From Paragyromitra xinjiangensis (lineage: Eukaryota; Ascomycota; Pezizomycetes; Pezizales; Discinaceae), in the NCBI GenBank assembly GCA_038503065.1, contig JBCAMK010000002.1, positions 1,674,001-1,738,000 on the forward strand: 64,000 nt of DNA, written 5' to 3'. Each line of letters begins with the position of its first letter. Positions within the stretch are counted from its first letter, which is position 1. The notes under the pieces were generated by a model that was not told where the DNA came from, searched no databases, and was given only the letters and a program-made list of their open reading frames with translations. The position numbers and the translations under genes are program-made. Shown one piece after another: positions 34,040 to 45,159 of the stretch.

Positions 34040-35170
34040 TTAATGTATATGATGAAATTGTATCTATATGAGTGATGGGCAGATGGAGAGATTGAGATAT
34101 GGGTGGATGCATCGTTTTATGGCGTTTCTATTGATATCACTAATTTTATGAATTTTGTTTTCGTCTTGAGCTTGTTGGTGCTTTCAGACTTGGTTCTGGT
34201 ATTGATAGCCTTCTAGTGAGTAGGTCGTGGCTAGGAATGTCAGCACTCGTATGGTGGCCATTCTATGATTTTACGACTTCACGGACCATCACTCGAGCAT
34301 TCATATGTGCAAACTCCTAACAGAACAAAGAGACTGTATTTGTACACGTATATGTGAGCACGCATAACCCCACTGTATTGAAAGCTACCCTACCTACCTT
34401 AGAAAACGTCAGCCATGATCTTCCACCCCGCACCTCCATCTCTCACGAACTCCATCCCATGACACCTCTTTACCCCATCACTTCCATCATCTCCATCATC
34501 GAACTTTATATTCTCATCACCATACACTTCAGTCTATAATTCCCTAATCCACCACACCGAAAGTCAATAGGTCACAACATGCCACTACTACAAACAAATC
34601 AGAAAAGCAAAGAATCGCTACATTTAACCGTAGCTCTTACCTATTTCCAGTAACCTACACAACTATCTAAGATATTCTCACCCGCTCCACCGGAGCTCAC
34701 AATGGAAGTCCACTCTAAACTATAGCCAGGCTTATTCCTTCAGCCGAAGCTGGATTCAACACCGAGAAGCATTATTCAGGTTTTACTAAACACTGGGCGG
34801 TCGTCCTATTCGAGAGACTACAGCCCGGCACAGTACATTTCAGGTTGTCTTCGCCTAGCAGGCTGTTACATTCCTATCTAGAAATTAGGGAGTGTCGGTG
34901 ATCATTCAGCAGATGGCAAACGTTGCGGTCTTAACATGCGGATACGTCCCCGCTAACCACGCTCAGGAGATAATTAAGACTGTGGCATTCTTAGGACAGA
35001 TTTGACACGGCGGGTCATTACAATACACTAAGGTACACCTCGAGATATTTCCCGGTTGATTAAAGTTTGCCTCTGCCCGTGTATGCACGCGGAGTTCAAC
35101 ACACTGGCACATTACGGTTCCTGCTAGTCTTCTGTCTAGGGCCCGAGCTCATGCATCTTACCTCCCGCTA
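34040..35170. other. intergenic, no gene seen
   Basis: Frames are short and I see no repeats or RNA genes. Confidence 0.4.
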
Positions 35171-35179
35171 TGAATACGA

Positions 35180-36640
35180 GGTACTATACATCTCAGGAGC
35201 TATTCTACCTAGACTACAGGGTGTCCCGAGAACCTAGATATTGCGCAAAAGTACAAGTTAAAGACATTCCAAGTGCCATTTAAACAATCCGGACGTTTAC
35301 TTTGGCAACCCTCGACGCCAATGAAGTCATCTTCAGCTTGGGAAGGCGTATTTGAGAGCTTAGTCCCTGAGATGGAGATGTTCTGGGATTTGGTATGGGT
35401 ATCAGTAAGCTGGCCAGATGGCATTTACCTAGATACCGCTGTAGGATTTAAGCTCATGGATGGGCGGCATAAACTTAGGTCCATATCCTGTTCATGGGAT
35501 TTCTGGACTCGAGGATTGCTTTGCAGACATATTGCGCGATGCCGTGTTAAAGTGGCTAGGAATTGGCACGGTGTCTATGACCCTGGGCATATACCAGTTT
35601 TTCGAAAACTATATTGCGGAACGCGTCCTCTATTCCGTGTGGGGCTACAGAGTTACAGTTTGTGTATAGGAAGCAGGAGATAGGTCCATTTAGTGGGGGA
35701 TTTTGACTGGCACCGCATGGCTTTAAAGCTGGGAAGCTGGAGAGAAGTCTTCGGCATGATAGTGGTTTCAAACTTTACGATAGCGGAGGCGAAGATACAT
35801 TACTTAGGAATCAGCTCACGACATATGACATGGAGGAAGATCATGCGGAAGAGGTGAATTCTGGTGGCGATAATATTGGGCAAATGGGAAGAACTTTGTT
35901 AGTACAGCCAGCGAAGGGCCTCAAATCGACCCTACCTCTATCGACTTTGAAGACAGCACAAGCTTCGTAGGGGAGCTACTGAACGATATTTTACCTCCCT
36001 GCGACGAGAAGATCACGGAGTTGACCAACCGGGGCACTGTCCTGATCGCGATACATGACCTGAAGCTATCGCACGAGATGCTAAGAGCGGCAGGAGAGGA
36101 TATCAAAGAGCCCCTAGAGATTTTACAAACCAAAAAATTCACAGGACCACAGGGCTACAAAGAAATTGATCGAGGCCGAAATAGATGTTGAAGCTGGCAA
36201 TATTTTGTTTGTTCAAAGGCTGGTGTTAGAGTGGCTAAAAAGATAATCATGACTAACCATTTAAACAGGCGTTTCTGGTCGCCAGAAAGTTCGAGAGAAT
36301 GATATTTGGGCCAATTACACAGACAAAGCAGGCGGCAAAAACATTCAATACCGAGCTGTGGAAATGGCACTTCCAGTAGGACTTTTTGGCATGAATTATG
36401 CAAGGTAATTACTTCTAACCGAACCATGATTTACTGCTAACATTGATTAGGGGCCTCACAATGAATCATGCCTGCATAAATATGCTATTATAGACTACTC
36501 GCCAAACATTAGGGAGGGATGAAAGGAGTCGTTCATTGCCGGAGAAGTGGTACAAAGGGAAAATGTTGGGAATAACCTATGGAGGCATGGTGTTCGCGAG
36601 ACAGCAGCGTTGAGTGTTTCATTCACAGTGTCTAATAACT
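35180..36640 (+). pseudogene. damaged or unresolved protein-coding locus
   Basis: Several adjoining stretches read like genuine protein but lie in different frames with stops between them: GLEDCFADILRDAVLKWLG (about 35500-35560), TLLRNQLTTYDMEEDHAEEV (about 35795-35855), a stretch including FVGELLNDILPPCDEKITEL (about 35930-36150), EAEIDVEAGNILFVQRL (about 36170-36220) and either FLVARKFERMIFGPITQ or NDIWANYTDKAGGKNIQYRA (about 36270-36380). One splice (donor after 35865, acceptor CAG before the 35911 region) joins two of them in frame, but the next junction needs a frameshift. I do not recognise the family. Either a decayed gene or a multi-intron gene that I could not solve. Confidence 0.4.
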
Positions 36641-36649
36641 AGTGTTTTT

Positions 36650-37250
36650 TTTCTGTGGATTCGAATCTCATGTTCTCTATCCCCACCTCTCAGGACGAAT
36701 TTTTAGAAATTTCCTTCAGTCGCAATTCCTAAGTAAGGCTTGTTACTTATGGCGCACTTCTCTACCTTAAGCAGGTTTATAAAAGCACGGATTATTGTTA
36801 TTATAGACGACGTTCCCTTGATACCGTTGACCATCGCATCTGGCAGCGAGTGATGATCAGTGTAGGGATACCTTATTAAATAAGAATCACTAACTACATC
36901 TATGTATTTAGCGACAAATAAACGAAGAAAGCAATTTATAACCTTTGAAACGATAAAACCATACGACCAACGGCTAACGGCTGCCGGTGAGCGGAGTGAT
37001 CAGAACATGAGATCACCGGAGTACGAAGAACTCGTCAGAAACAAGTGATGCAAACAAAACCCCAGATCCCACCGAGGAACAAAACGACATCCCGGACCCA
37101 TAATACAACTGATGACGGAAATCATGCGTAGCATCTTATACGGTCGTGTTGAGAGGAAGAGCATAGACATCCTCCCCGTTGCTATTATTCCTCATCAGTC
37201 CTCACCACTTACCCCACCGAACAAAAAACCCGAAACCGCAAAAAAGAAAT
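36650..37250. other. intergenic, upstream region of the SDR-Cys fusion gene
   Basis: No coding frame. It ends in an A-rich leader (ACAAAAAACC, CAAAAAAGAAATATC) immediately before the start codon at 37254. Confidence 0.4.
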
Positions 37251-37253
37251 ATC

Positions 37254-39337
37254 ATGATGGAAACGATCAAGAAAACGATACACGCTGTTGTGGGCGACAC
37301 TGAAGACCATACGAAGTCGATTAGTTCCACAGCGGTTGTTGAACCTGGTGATAGAGTTCTTCTCACAGGTGAATATATCTTCCGTAACATATAGCCTAAC
37401 ATTTTCGAGATTAGATTTAACGGAATTGTGAAGGCGCTACTGGATTCGTTGCAGGACATATCCTCAATTCGCTCCTCAACGCTGGGTTCAAGGTTAAAGC
37501 TACTGTACACTCGAAGGAAAAAGCGGACAGGCTTTTAGAGATTTATGGCCAACGGGGAGGTGATCTTGAAGTTGTAGTTGTGGAGGATATTGCGAAAGAT
37601 GGGTCTTTCGATGAAGCTGTCAAAGGAGTTACAGGGGTGTGTATTCATGATATTATCCAACTCTAAGAATAGGTATTCTAACTGTAGTTGAACCTTAGGT
37701 TATACATGCGGCATATCCTCATGTTTTTGCAAGAGATGGTAACAAAGAACTCCTAGATCAAGCAATCTCTGGAGCTGTTGGGATCCTAGACTCGATTGTT
37801 GAGCATAACCCGGATGTCAAACGGGTGGTCCTTACTTCGTCGTTTGCGGCTATGAATGATCAACACAAAGGCAACTGGCCAGGTCATACATACAGCGAAG
37901 TTGATTGGAATCCGGTATGTATCCAGCCTTCAGCGCATATCTTATCACAACTATTAAAAGAGTATCAAGACTAACCCTCCAACATCCTAGATCAAACACG
38001 AAGAAGCCCTCAGAACCTCCGACCCCACAACAGCCTACTGTGCCTCCAAAACCCTCGCCGAGCGTGCAGCTTGGGACTTCGTCTCGAACCACACCGCCAA
38101 ATCGCCCCAACCCGCGAAATTCACACTAGCCTCCGTCCTCCTTCCTGCCGTGGTCGGACCCATCGCCCATGACCTCACCACTACGGGTTCTATCAATAAC
38201 TCGGTGGCAGATATATATCGTCTCATCGGTGGCTGCGAGAACAAAGTTCCCATGAACACGCTTTGGGCCTGGGCGGATGTGAGAGATGTTGCAGATACAC
38301 ACGTCGCTGCATTGATGGCAGATAAGAGAGAGGCGGGTGTGGAGGATCGATATTTTGCTGCGGCGGGGACATATGATTACAATGAAATCTGTAAGATCAT
38401 CGAGCGGCGCTTTCCAGAGCTCGTGAGGGAAGGAGGGACGCCGCATTCGACGGATCCAAATGAAACTCCTTACCACTACAAGATCGAGAATAAGAAGGTG
38501 AGGAATGTGTTGGGGATTAAAATGAGGGACTTGGAGGAATCTATTGTGGATACGGTGAAGAGCTTGTTGGACTACGAGGAACGGACGAAGAGGGGTGAGA
38601 CGAAAGAGGTTATATTGACGCCTGTTGTGACGTCAAGAGGTGATAAGGGGAAGGGTTCGGAGCAGGTTAAGGGTGCTGAGAATTCTCCATACCCTGTCGG
38701 CAAAGGTAAAACCGCATGTCGTTGTGGCGGAAAGAGCGGACAGTGTATCTGCCCTCCCGAAACCTGTGCCTGTGAAGGCTGCGCAAGGAAAACCGAACAG
38801 CGAAAACCCCAACAACGAAAAACCAGCGAAAAGGTAGCGAAGGAGGGAGAAAATATGGCGAGGAAAGTCACTGCCGAGGTTGACAAACAAAAGGCTAGCG
38901 AGAAAGCTAAAGGGAAGATTGAAGTAGGGAAAAAGACTGCTGGGAAAGCTGGGTCGGAGGAACCAGTCGACAAAGCTAAGACCACAGAGCGCGTGCAGGA
39001 AAATCCATCAACCAAGTATGCCAAATTCAGCGGCAAAATTGACTGCGACTGTGGGGAAGGTGAGAACTCTTGCACCTGTCCGCCAGAGACATGCAGCTGT
39101 AGGGGATGTGCCAAGAAAAGGGCAGATAAGAGCAAATACAAAAGAGGTGACTTCGGAAACCGTCCGGTATCGGTTGGGGAAGGTAAAACGGCTTGTCGAT
39201 GCGGAGGGAATGATAAAACGTGTACTTGCCCACCTGAAACTTGCGCTTGCAGCGGATGCCAGAAGAAGATAGCAAATATGCCGAAGGAGGGTGTGCAATT
39301 GAACAAGCCGAAAGAGGGCAAGATGATGGGAATCTAA
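37254..39337 (+). CDS. extended SDR/epimerase-type reductase fused to three Cys-rich metal-binding-like repeats, 626 aa
   Basis: Four exons join in frame: 37254-37368, 37434-37636, 37699-37914, 37991-39337. Residues 30-371 are an extended SDR of the aldehyde-reductase/dihydroflavonol-reductase (Gre2-like) type: VLLTGATGFVAGHIL, VLTSSFAAM, Tyr194 and Lys198 in TAYCASKTLAE, WADVRDVADTHV. The same last exon then continues, without stop or splice signal, through a Lys/Glu-rich linker into three seven-Cys units (residues 421-442, 530-551, 580-601), each ending C-x-C-P-P-E-T-C-x-C-x-x-C. That pattern, CxCx4CxCx2C, matches the copper-sensing repeat of yeast Mac1 apart from its final His, and resembles metallothioneins. 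Likely NAD(P)H reductase with a metal-sequestering or metal-sensing tail; substrate and metal are unknown. Intron 1 ends in AAG. Confidence 0.88.
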
Positions 39338-39732
39338 GTTTTCTATTTGGTGCTGCAACGCCTAAAAACAGATTTTGCTGGGGCCTAGTAGATGGAATTG
39401 GCTGTATAGTACTTGGTTCACTTGCTACAATTGAGTTGTTGAGAATTTGATTTCCTTTACCGTTCAACTAAATGTATTTGACGAGTGATATCATGTGATC
39501 CCGCTGTGACGTCTCCGTCGCCAAGACGGCTTTCGCCAGCAGAGCCGCAAGCTGCCAAGCTGCCAACACGCATCTGTCAACAACGATAAGGGGATGGGCA
39601 GGACTCCCAATTGCTTCAAGAAAAGGTATCGTACCCGAGTTATAGTCTTTAGCAGTTCAGGCTGGTTCTGGGCTAACCGCAGGAGTTCGTCAGACCACTC
39701 GATTGGACTTCAAGTGTCCCTACGCATCCGAT

Positions 39733-41254
39733 ATGTCCGACCCTGGAACAGCTCCTGGAACTATAAATATGGCTGATACATCTCTACCTCAAGATGGTAT
39801 TTTCCGCATTCTTTTAGTTATGCAGGGTATTTATGCTTACTTTAGCAGATCCAGCAGCTGAAATTTTTGAACCATCGGATGACATCAATAACGAATCTCC
39901 CGCGAATCAGAGTGTGGACGAAGATGGAAGCTCGTCGGATTTGAAAGATCTATCGACGCCAACATCTTCACCTTCCAATCACGGGGATCGTGGTGGTAGG
40001 TATACATCCCCAGGAACTACATTGAATTCATTTGTCTAACTCTATAAAACTAACCATTCGCCAACTATAGAAGCTATGAACGGATCAACGACCTCAGAAT
40101 ATGAACCGATTGCAATTGTTGACATTGTACCGTACGGAGACCTAGTCCTTCAAGTTTCTTCCGATGCCGGTATTGCGAGGTTTAAGGTATCGTCCCAAGT
40201 ACTTTGCATAGCTTCACCGGTATTTCGAGCTATGTTGGGTCCATCCTCGAACTTTAAGGAAGCTTGCGAACTACGTGCTGCTGCTGCCGATGCCCAACCG
40301 TATGTACTATCACTAGGAGAGGACGATCCTCAAGCTCTTGCGGTTGTCCTCAACGCCCTTCACCTTCAAGGTTCGAAGGTACCGATATCAATATCCTTTC
40401 AAAATCTTGTGGATTTGGCGATCATATGTGACAAATACGACTGCGCGCCTGGGGTCACCCTCTGGGCGGACGTTTGGACGGAAGTATGGAAAAATTATGC
40501 CCTCGAACCAGGGTTTGAGAGATGGCTATTTATAGCTTGGACTTTTGGCATTGATGAAATATTTATGTCACTCTCGAGGAAACTCATTCTGGATGGGGAA
40601 TTTGATACAACCAACAAGACATCCTTAATACTAAAAGGTCATCCTATGGACGACATGCTTATTCCTGAACCCGTTATGGGTAAGTATCTGCAATCTAATC
40701 CCGCAACACGGTGCGCAGCTAACCATAAAACAGCATCAATACTTGGGCAGAGGAGCTCAACCATCAGGGCGATGCTGCAATGCACCCTTTCTTATATAGA
40801 TCGTTACACCCTTGCCTGGGGACGAACATTTTGCAAAAGTACCCGTACCGAAAAGTGCGACACCATGATTCTAGGATCTTTAGTAAGAGAGTTTAGAGCA
40901 CAAGGACTTATTCCAACCCACGATGACTTTCTACTTCGGAGCATCAACGATGTGGAGAAAACCATAAAGAATCTCAGAATTGAGTTCCTCGAAAGTGCGA
41001 GCGTGAGAAAAGAGCCATGCACTCCCTGGACCTTGAACGGACCCCCATTTTGTTTCGTGCATAGAGAGATTTCGAATTGTCCTATGACAATGGTATCTCA
41101 CGAGACCACCTGCAGTTTTTTGCCTGAACTTTTCGATAGGATTGAGGATGCTCTTTCGTTGATTGATGGACTAAGTCTTGATGATTTCAAATCGCCTGAA
41201 GCACGATCTAGAGAGATTGGTACAGCAAGATGGGAGTCGCTAGTTTACAAGTAA
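39733..41254 (+). CDS. BTB/POZ-like domain protein, 446 aa
   Basis: Four exons join in frame: 39733-39796, 39849-39995, 40071-40679, 40734-41254. The N-terminal 70 residues are acidic and Ser/Pro-rich. The BTB-like core begins near residue 88 (GDLVLQVSSDAGIARFKVSS, QVLCIASPVFRAMLG) and continues to AVVLNALHLQGSKVP and LVDLAIICDKYDC, a common arrangement in filamentous fungi. The C-terminal half (FERWLFIAWTFGIDEIFM and a Cys/His-containing tail) is the usual companion region. The last intron (54 nt, GTAAGT...ACAG) is a multiple of three without stops, so retention would insert 18 residues. The first ATG (39733) is used here; an in-frame ATG at 39769 would shorten the protein by 12 residues. 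Role probably in protein interaction or Cul3-type ubiquitination; unproven. Confidence 0.82.
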
Positions 41255-41533
41255 ATATGTGGCGAGATGTGGATGCATTGGATGCGGGGAGTTTTTAATT
41301 TCATAATCAATCATAATTGGGTTCCTGCTAGACTTGAAAGGGAAACAAGGTTGTAGCACATATATAAAATATAGAACTATAAATACTTATAATACAGTTG
41401 AATTCTTAAGAATAAGGCCGAGTATACTAGATGGGAAAGTCATTTTTAATAATAAATGTTTAATCGTGTACGTATGTCGATGAAATAGAGTGCTCTCCGG
41501 AATGACCGCCTGTACTCTCTAATTTGTACGTAG

Positions 41534-44500
41534 TCACTCCGGCAATGGTTCCGCGATGGTTTGTTTTGAGTTTGTAGGATGCAGGCGTGAACCGTCAGGT
41601 GCAAAGTTCGAGTCTGGGGTAGTGACGCTAGGAAGCAAAACCTAAAAGAGGTTCTCAGCAACCTTTGACGATCTTTAAAAAGATACAGTGACGGAAACTT
41701 ACGGCTCTATCAACATCATATGGCAGCCCTCTGTGGCGACCTCGAATCTGTGCCGCATCAGCATTAATCTATTTGGGTCACTAATTGGAAGAAACTCACC
41801 TCCATAGCAATAATAATCAATTTGCTAAATGTCGTGAATGTGCCAGAAAGCGAACAGTTAAGCCCTGGATAACCTAAACTCAGACCCACAGTTCCACTAT
41901 GGGTGCATAAGCATGAGGGATGATAAAAAAGCGAGAGTAAGGACGATACTTACTATGCGCTTACAACTTCAAAGAATACACCGAACGCTGTAAAGGCCTT
42001 TACACACGTTAAAATGACTGAAGATAAACTTTCACCAAAAGGGGAACATACGTAATCATTCGCATCTGCAATACGCCTCCCTTCCGCGATGCAGATCAAG
42101 AAGAGTCCTAAAAACACATACCATAAGTCGAACTCGAGTTGTCTTCGGACATGAGCCATGATGAATTTCCCTTCACTTCCATCATTCACCTCCGCGGTGT
42201 TGTCGACATAGATTCCGAGTGTGTGCTCCTCGTAGACGTTCGTTCTTTAATACGATAGCCAGTCAACACTTGAGATACTTGTGTAGACCGGAGATTGAGC
42301 TTACCTTCTAATACTTATAGCAAGCGGCAGCACAGAAATATACATCATTACTATGGAAATAATCTTAGCTTTTTTCCTTTAAGAAACTCATCCAAATAAT
42401 ACTTACTAAGATAACTGCACTGAATCCCGGGGTGAAGAGATCCTAAAGGAACAGAGGCAGTTCCGGAGGTCCTTGTAGACACAGCTTGGAAAAAGGCATT
42501 AACAACCCGAAGGCCAGTTGGAATCGATTCGACAGTAGGCGTTTGCGTCTATACGCAGACTTAGTCAAAGTTCTACCTGGAATAGTATGAACTTAAAAGA
42601 TGACTTACATCAAGAGCGAGGAAAAGGATGATATCAGCAACATTTAAGGCCTATGCTCGTTAGGTTCACAGCCTTGACGCAAATACCCCCTCGAATTCCG
42701 GGACACTTACAATTAGGATCCCAAAGAGTAGCCAAGTAGGCTATACAGAAACGATCCAGGAGTCAGCCGAGATAGAATACCAATTATAAGCCTGTTACTA
42801 TCAGCACGTAGTACTTACCCGGCTCGGAAATAGCAAAGTAAAGCACCGGCGAGGATGGTCGAGAAGGAAGTTCAGTTCCTGCAAGTCAAATGTAAGCTTT
42901 TTGCTTCTGCTCATTTCCATATGTTGTCTGCTCACATCTTTCTTATCAATGTATCTTTCTGGGCAGAGACGGAACAGCACCCAGATGCAAAACCTCAGAA
43001 ACAAAGGAAACCCAGTATTTCTAGACATGATTAATTAGCTTATCTAAGTGAAGGTTTTATCAGTCACAGCGTTACATACCCAATCACAATAAGCAATCCA
43101 CAGAAAACCAGGACGAAGCCCGCCTTCTGGAAAGAAATGAAAGAATCAGGCGTAAGCGTAAACCCTTAATCTTCAAGTCAGTTCATTAACCCTAAGATTC
43201 CCACAGACTATTTCAGCAGAGTGGTCTCGCCGAAACTTACCAACGTCATTGAAACATGTCATCGCCGTGTAGATTCCCCTAATATTCCCTAAACTTTAAC
43301 TTTTCTCCAAACAGCGGCTTGTAACAATCAAGATTGGGTTATAAAATACCACCACACTCTATTCACCGCAATATCCTTGACAAGGGGGCCGTATTCCTGG
43401 CTCCGTAGAATCCAGGGGACAAGTACGATGACGCCGAGCACATGGATAATCACATAGTAACCTTACAGCAAGTCATTATATTAGCCATCAAGAGCATATA
43501 AATAGACAGAGTTTATGCTTCTAGTTAGCTTATGGGGCCTTACCAACAAGGATCCAAGCTAGCGTTTTTAAAGATCGATACTCAATTCCTCCAAGTTCAT
43601 TACGCTGATCTTCGGTAAGATCATAAAACTGCGAATTTCGTCCAATACTAGGTGTGTATGAAAGATACGGTGCCTTGTGAGGCGAAGCCGAACGACCACG
43701 ACGAGACCGTGACCTTGAAGTAGACTTCTCTCGTCCTCCAAGCCTAGACCGCGACCTTGGTCTAGACCTCCGGCTTTCAACACGAGTAACTCCAGAACCG
43801 TCTCTAACCTCTTCAATTGTATCTATCGAATTTCTACCCACTGTGGTGCTTGACTTCGATGGTCCAAAATTGATTGGTCGGTCAGGCTCTGCTTTAGGTT
43901 AGCTCGATCTGAAAGAGCGGAGGACTAGGTTTTATCGCGCCTCTTTTTTCCTCCACTCCGTCATCTTCACGGGGTAATGTAGGTAATTCCCAAATGATGC
44001 GTCCTCCAGACGAAGGCTCCGAGTTGCCATGTGTTATCGAGGTCACGATATCAGTGCTAGAATTCGATCCTAAATCAGCTTTCATCTATGACTATCAAGA
44101 TCTTTTTACTAACTTTCCACCAGAATTCGTATCTACCGCAGGTGACTTATCCGCATCTTGGCCTACCACCATCTCAAGTGGTCTAGACGATTGTATGACA
44201 GCCTCATCAGGAGATCTCAAACGAGCTATATCCGCGAACCGCGAAAGTGGCAATTTATCAGATCACAAGACTATCGATCCACAAGTGAAACAAACCTATT
44301 CCGCGTTCTATGAAGTTGTCGTTACCGATCGTATCCCTCGATCGTCGCGCTAAGGAAATTGTCCGTCGAAGATGTTGGTTTTCCCTTGCTTCTTGGACTA
44401 TTAATTTTTTGGTCAGTTAACTATTCTGCTATCAAATCTACAGCAACGAGACAGTAGTTCTTTACCAATGTGCTCGAATCGTTTTTCAAACCAGTGGATC

Positions 44501-45159
44501 CTTACAAACACAACAATGGTATGTATAAATATTGGTGTCGTCATGAACGGTAATATATAGGTTACTATTTGCTGATAGGTATTGGTTTTGTTAAGATCGA
44601 TGCTTAAATATTACAGTGTCAACTTCCTTATCCTCAGGGTTGTCAAAAGAATTTCCGATTAGATTTTTCTGGGCCGGGAGCCCAATGCTCTGTGGGGCAT
44701 TTTGAGTTGCTTAAAGACCCAGCAGCCAGGATACTAGAGGCCCGCAAACCAGGGTTTCGAGTTCTGTTTTAAATAAGGAGTAATTTGCAAAACTCTAAAC
44801 TCACGTGTTAAGGCCGGACTGTGTAGCAGCTCCACTAAGTAATAGTAAGCAAAATTAGTAATTATTCTCCCCACCGAACAAGCAAACCTATTTTGGCCAC
44901 AAGCGCGCAAAACCAATCTGAGATTATATTACGAGTACATACGAAGCAAAGAATATAGCGTCAACAAAAGGCACACCCCCAGGAATATATATTAAAATAG
45001 AGCCTAGAAGTATGAAAAATCCTAAATAAAGATCTACAAACATTAGCACAACCCGAAAACTCCCAATGTTCTTAGGGTCATACAATGCAATGTCATGAAG
45101 GTAGGCCGCGCTGTGAACACCCCTTTCGCCTTCCTAACGAGCGACCCGAACCCAGCCAT
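41534..45159 (-). CDS. TRK1: TRK-type potassium transporter, 722 aa, 21 exons
   Basis: High-affinity plasma-membrane K+ uptake. Twenty-one exons add to 2169 nt in frame (descending starts 45159, 45033, 44834, 44602, 44397, 44225, 44085, 43888, 43461, 43278, 43164, 43020, 42740, 42650, 42548, 42350, 42244, 41997, 41896, 41747, 41641). The four selectivity loops of the MPM fold are present: GAATQSGLNT, CFNDVGFTLTP, STRTSGTASVP, SAYGTVGLSLG. Other TRK marks are THYLYLG-type TM1 (TLHYLYLGFFILLGS), IVVFVRIHWFEKRFEHI, ELGGIEYRSLKTLAW, NTGFPLFLRFCIWVLF, TNVYEEHTLGIYV and GRHRGLPYDVDRAVLLPS. An Arg/Ser-rich cytosolic loop (RSRSRLGGREKSTSRSRSRR) precedes the second half. Exons as short as 30 and 38 nt explain why no long open frame exists. 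The donor of exon 7 (after 43971) is the least certain junction. No lesion seen. Confidence 0.93.

Noticed and set aside
36655..36690. GATTCGAATCTC resembling a tRNA T-loop
   Set aside because: No matching acceptor stem, D-arm or anticodon arm upstream; no tRNA found anywhere in the window.
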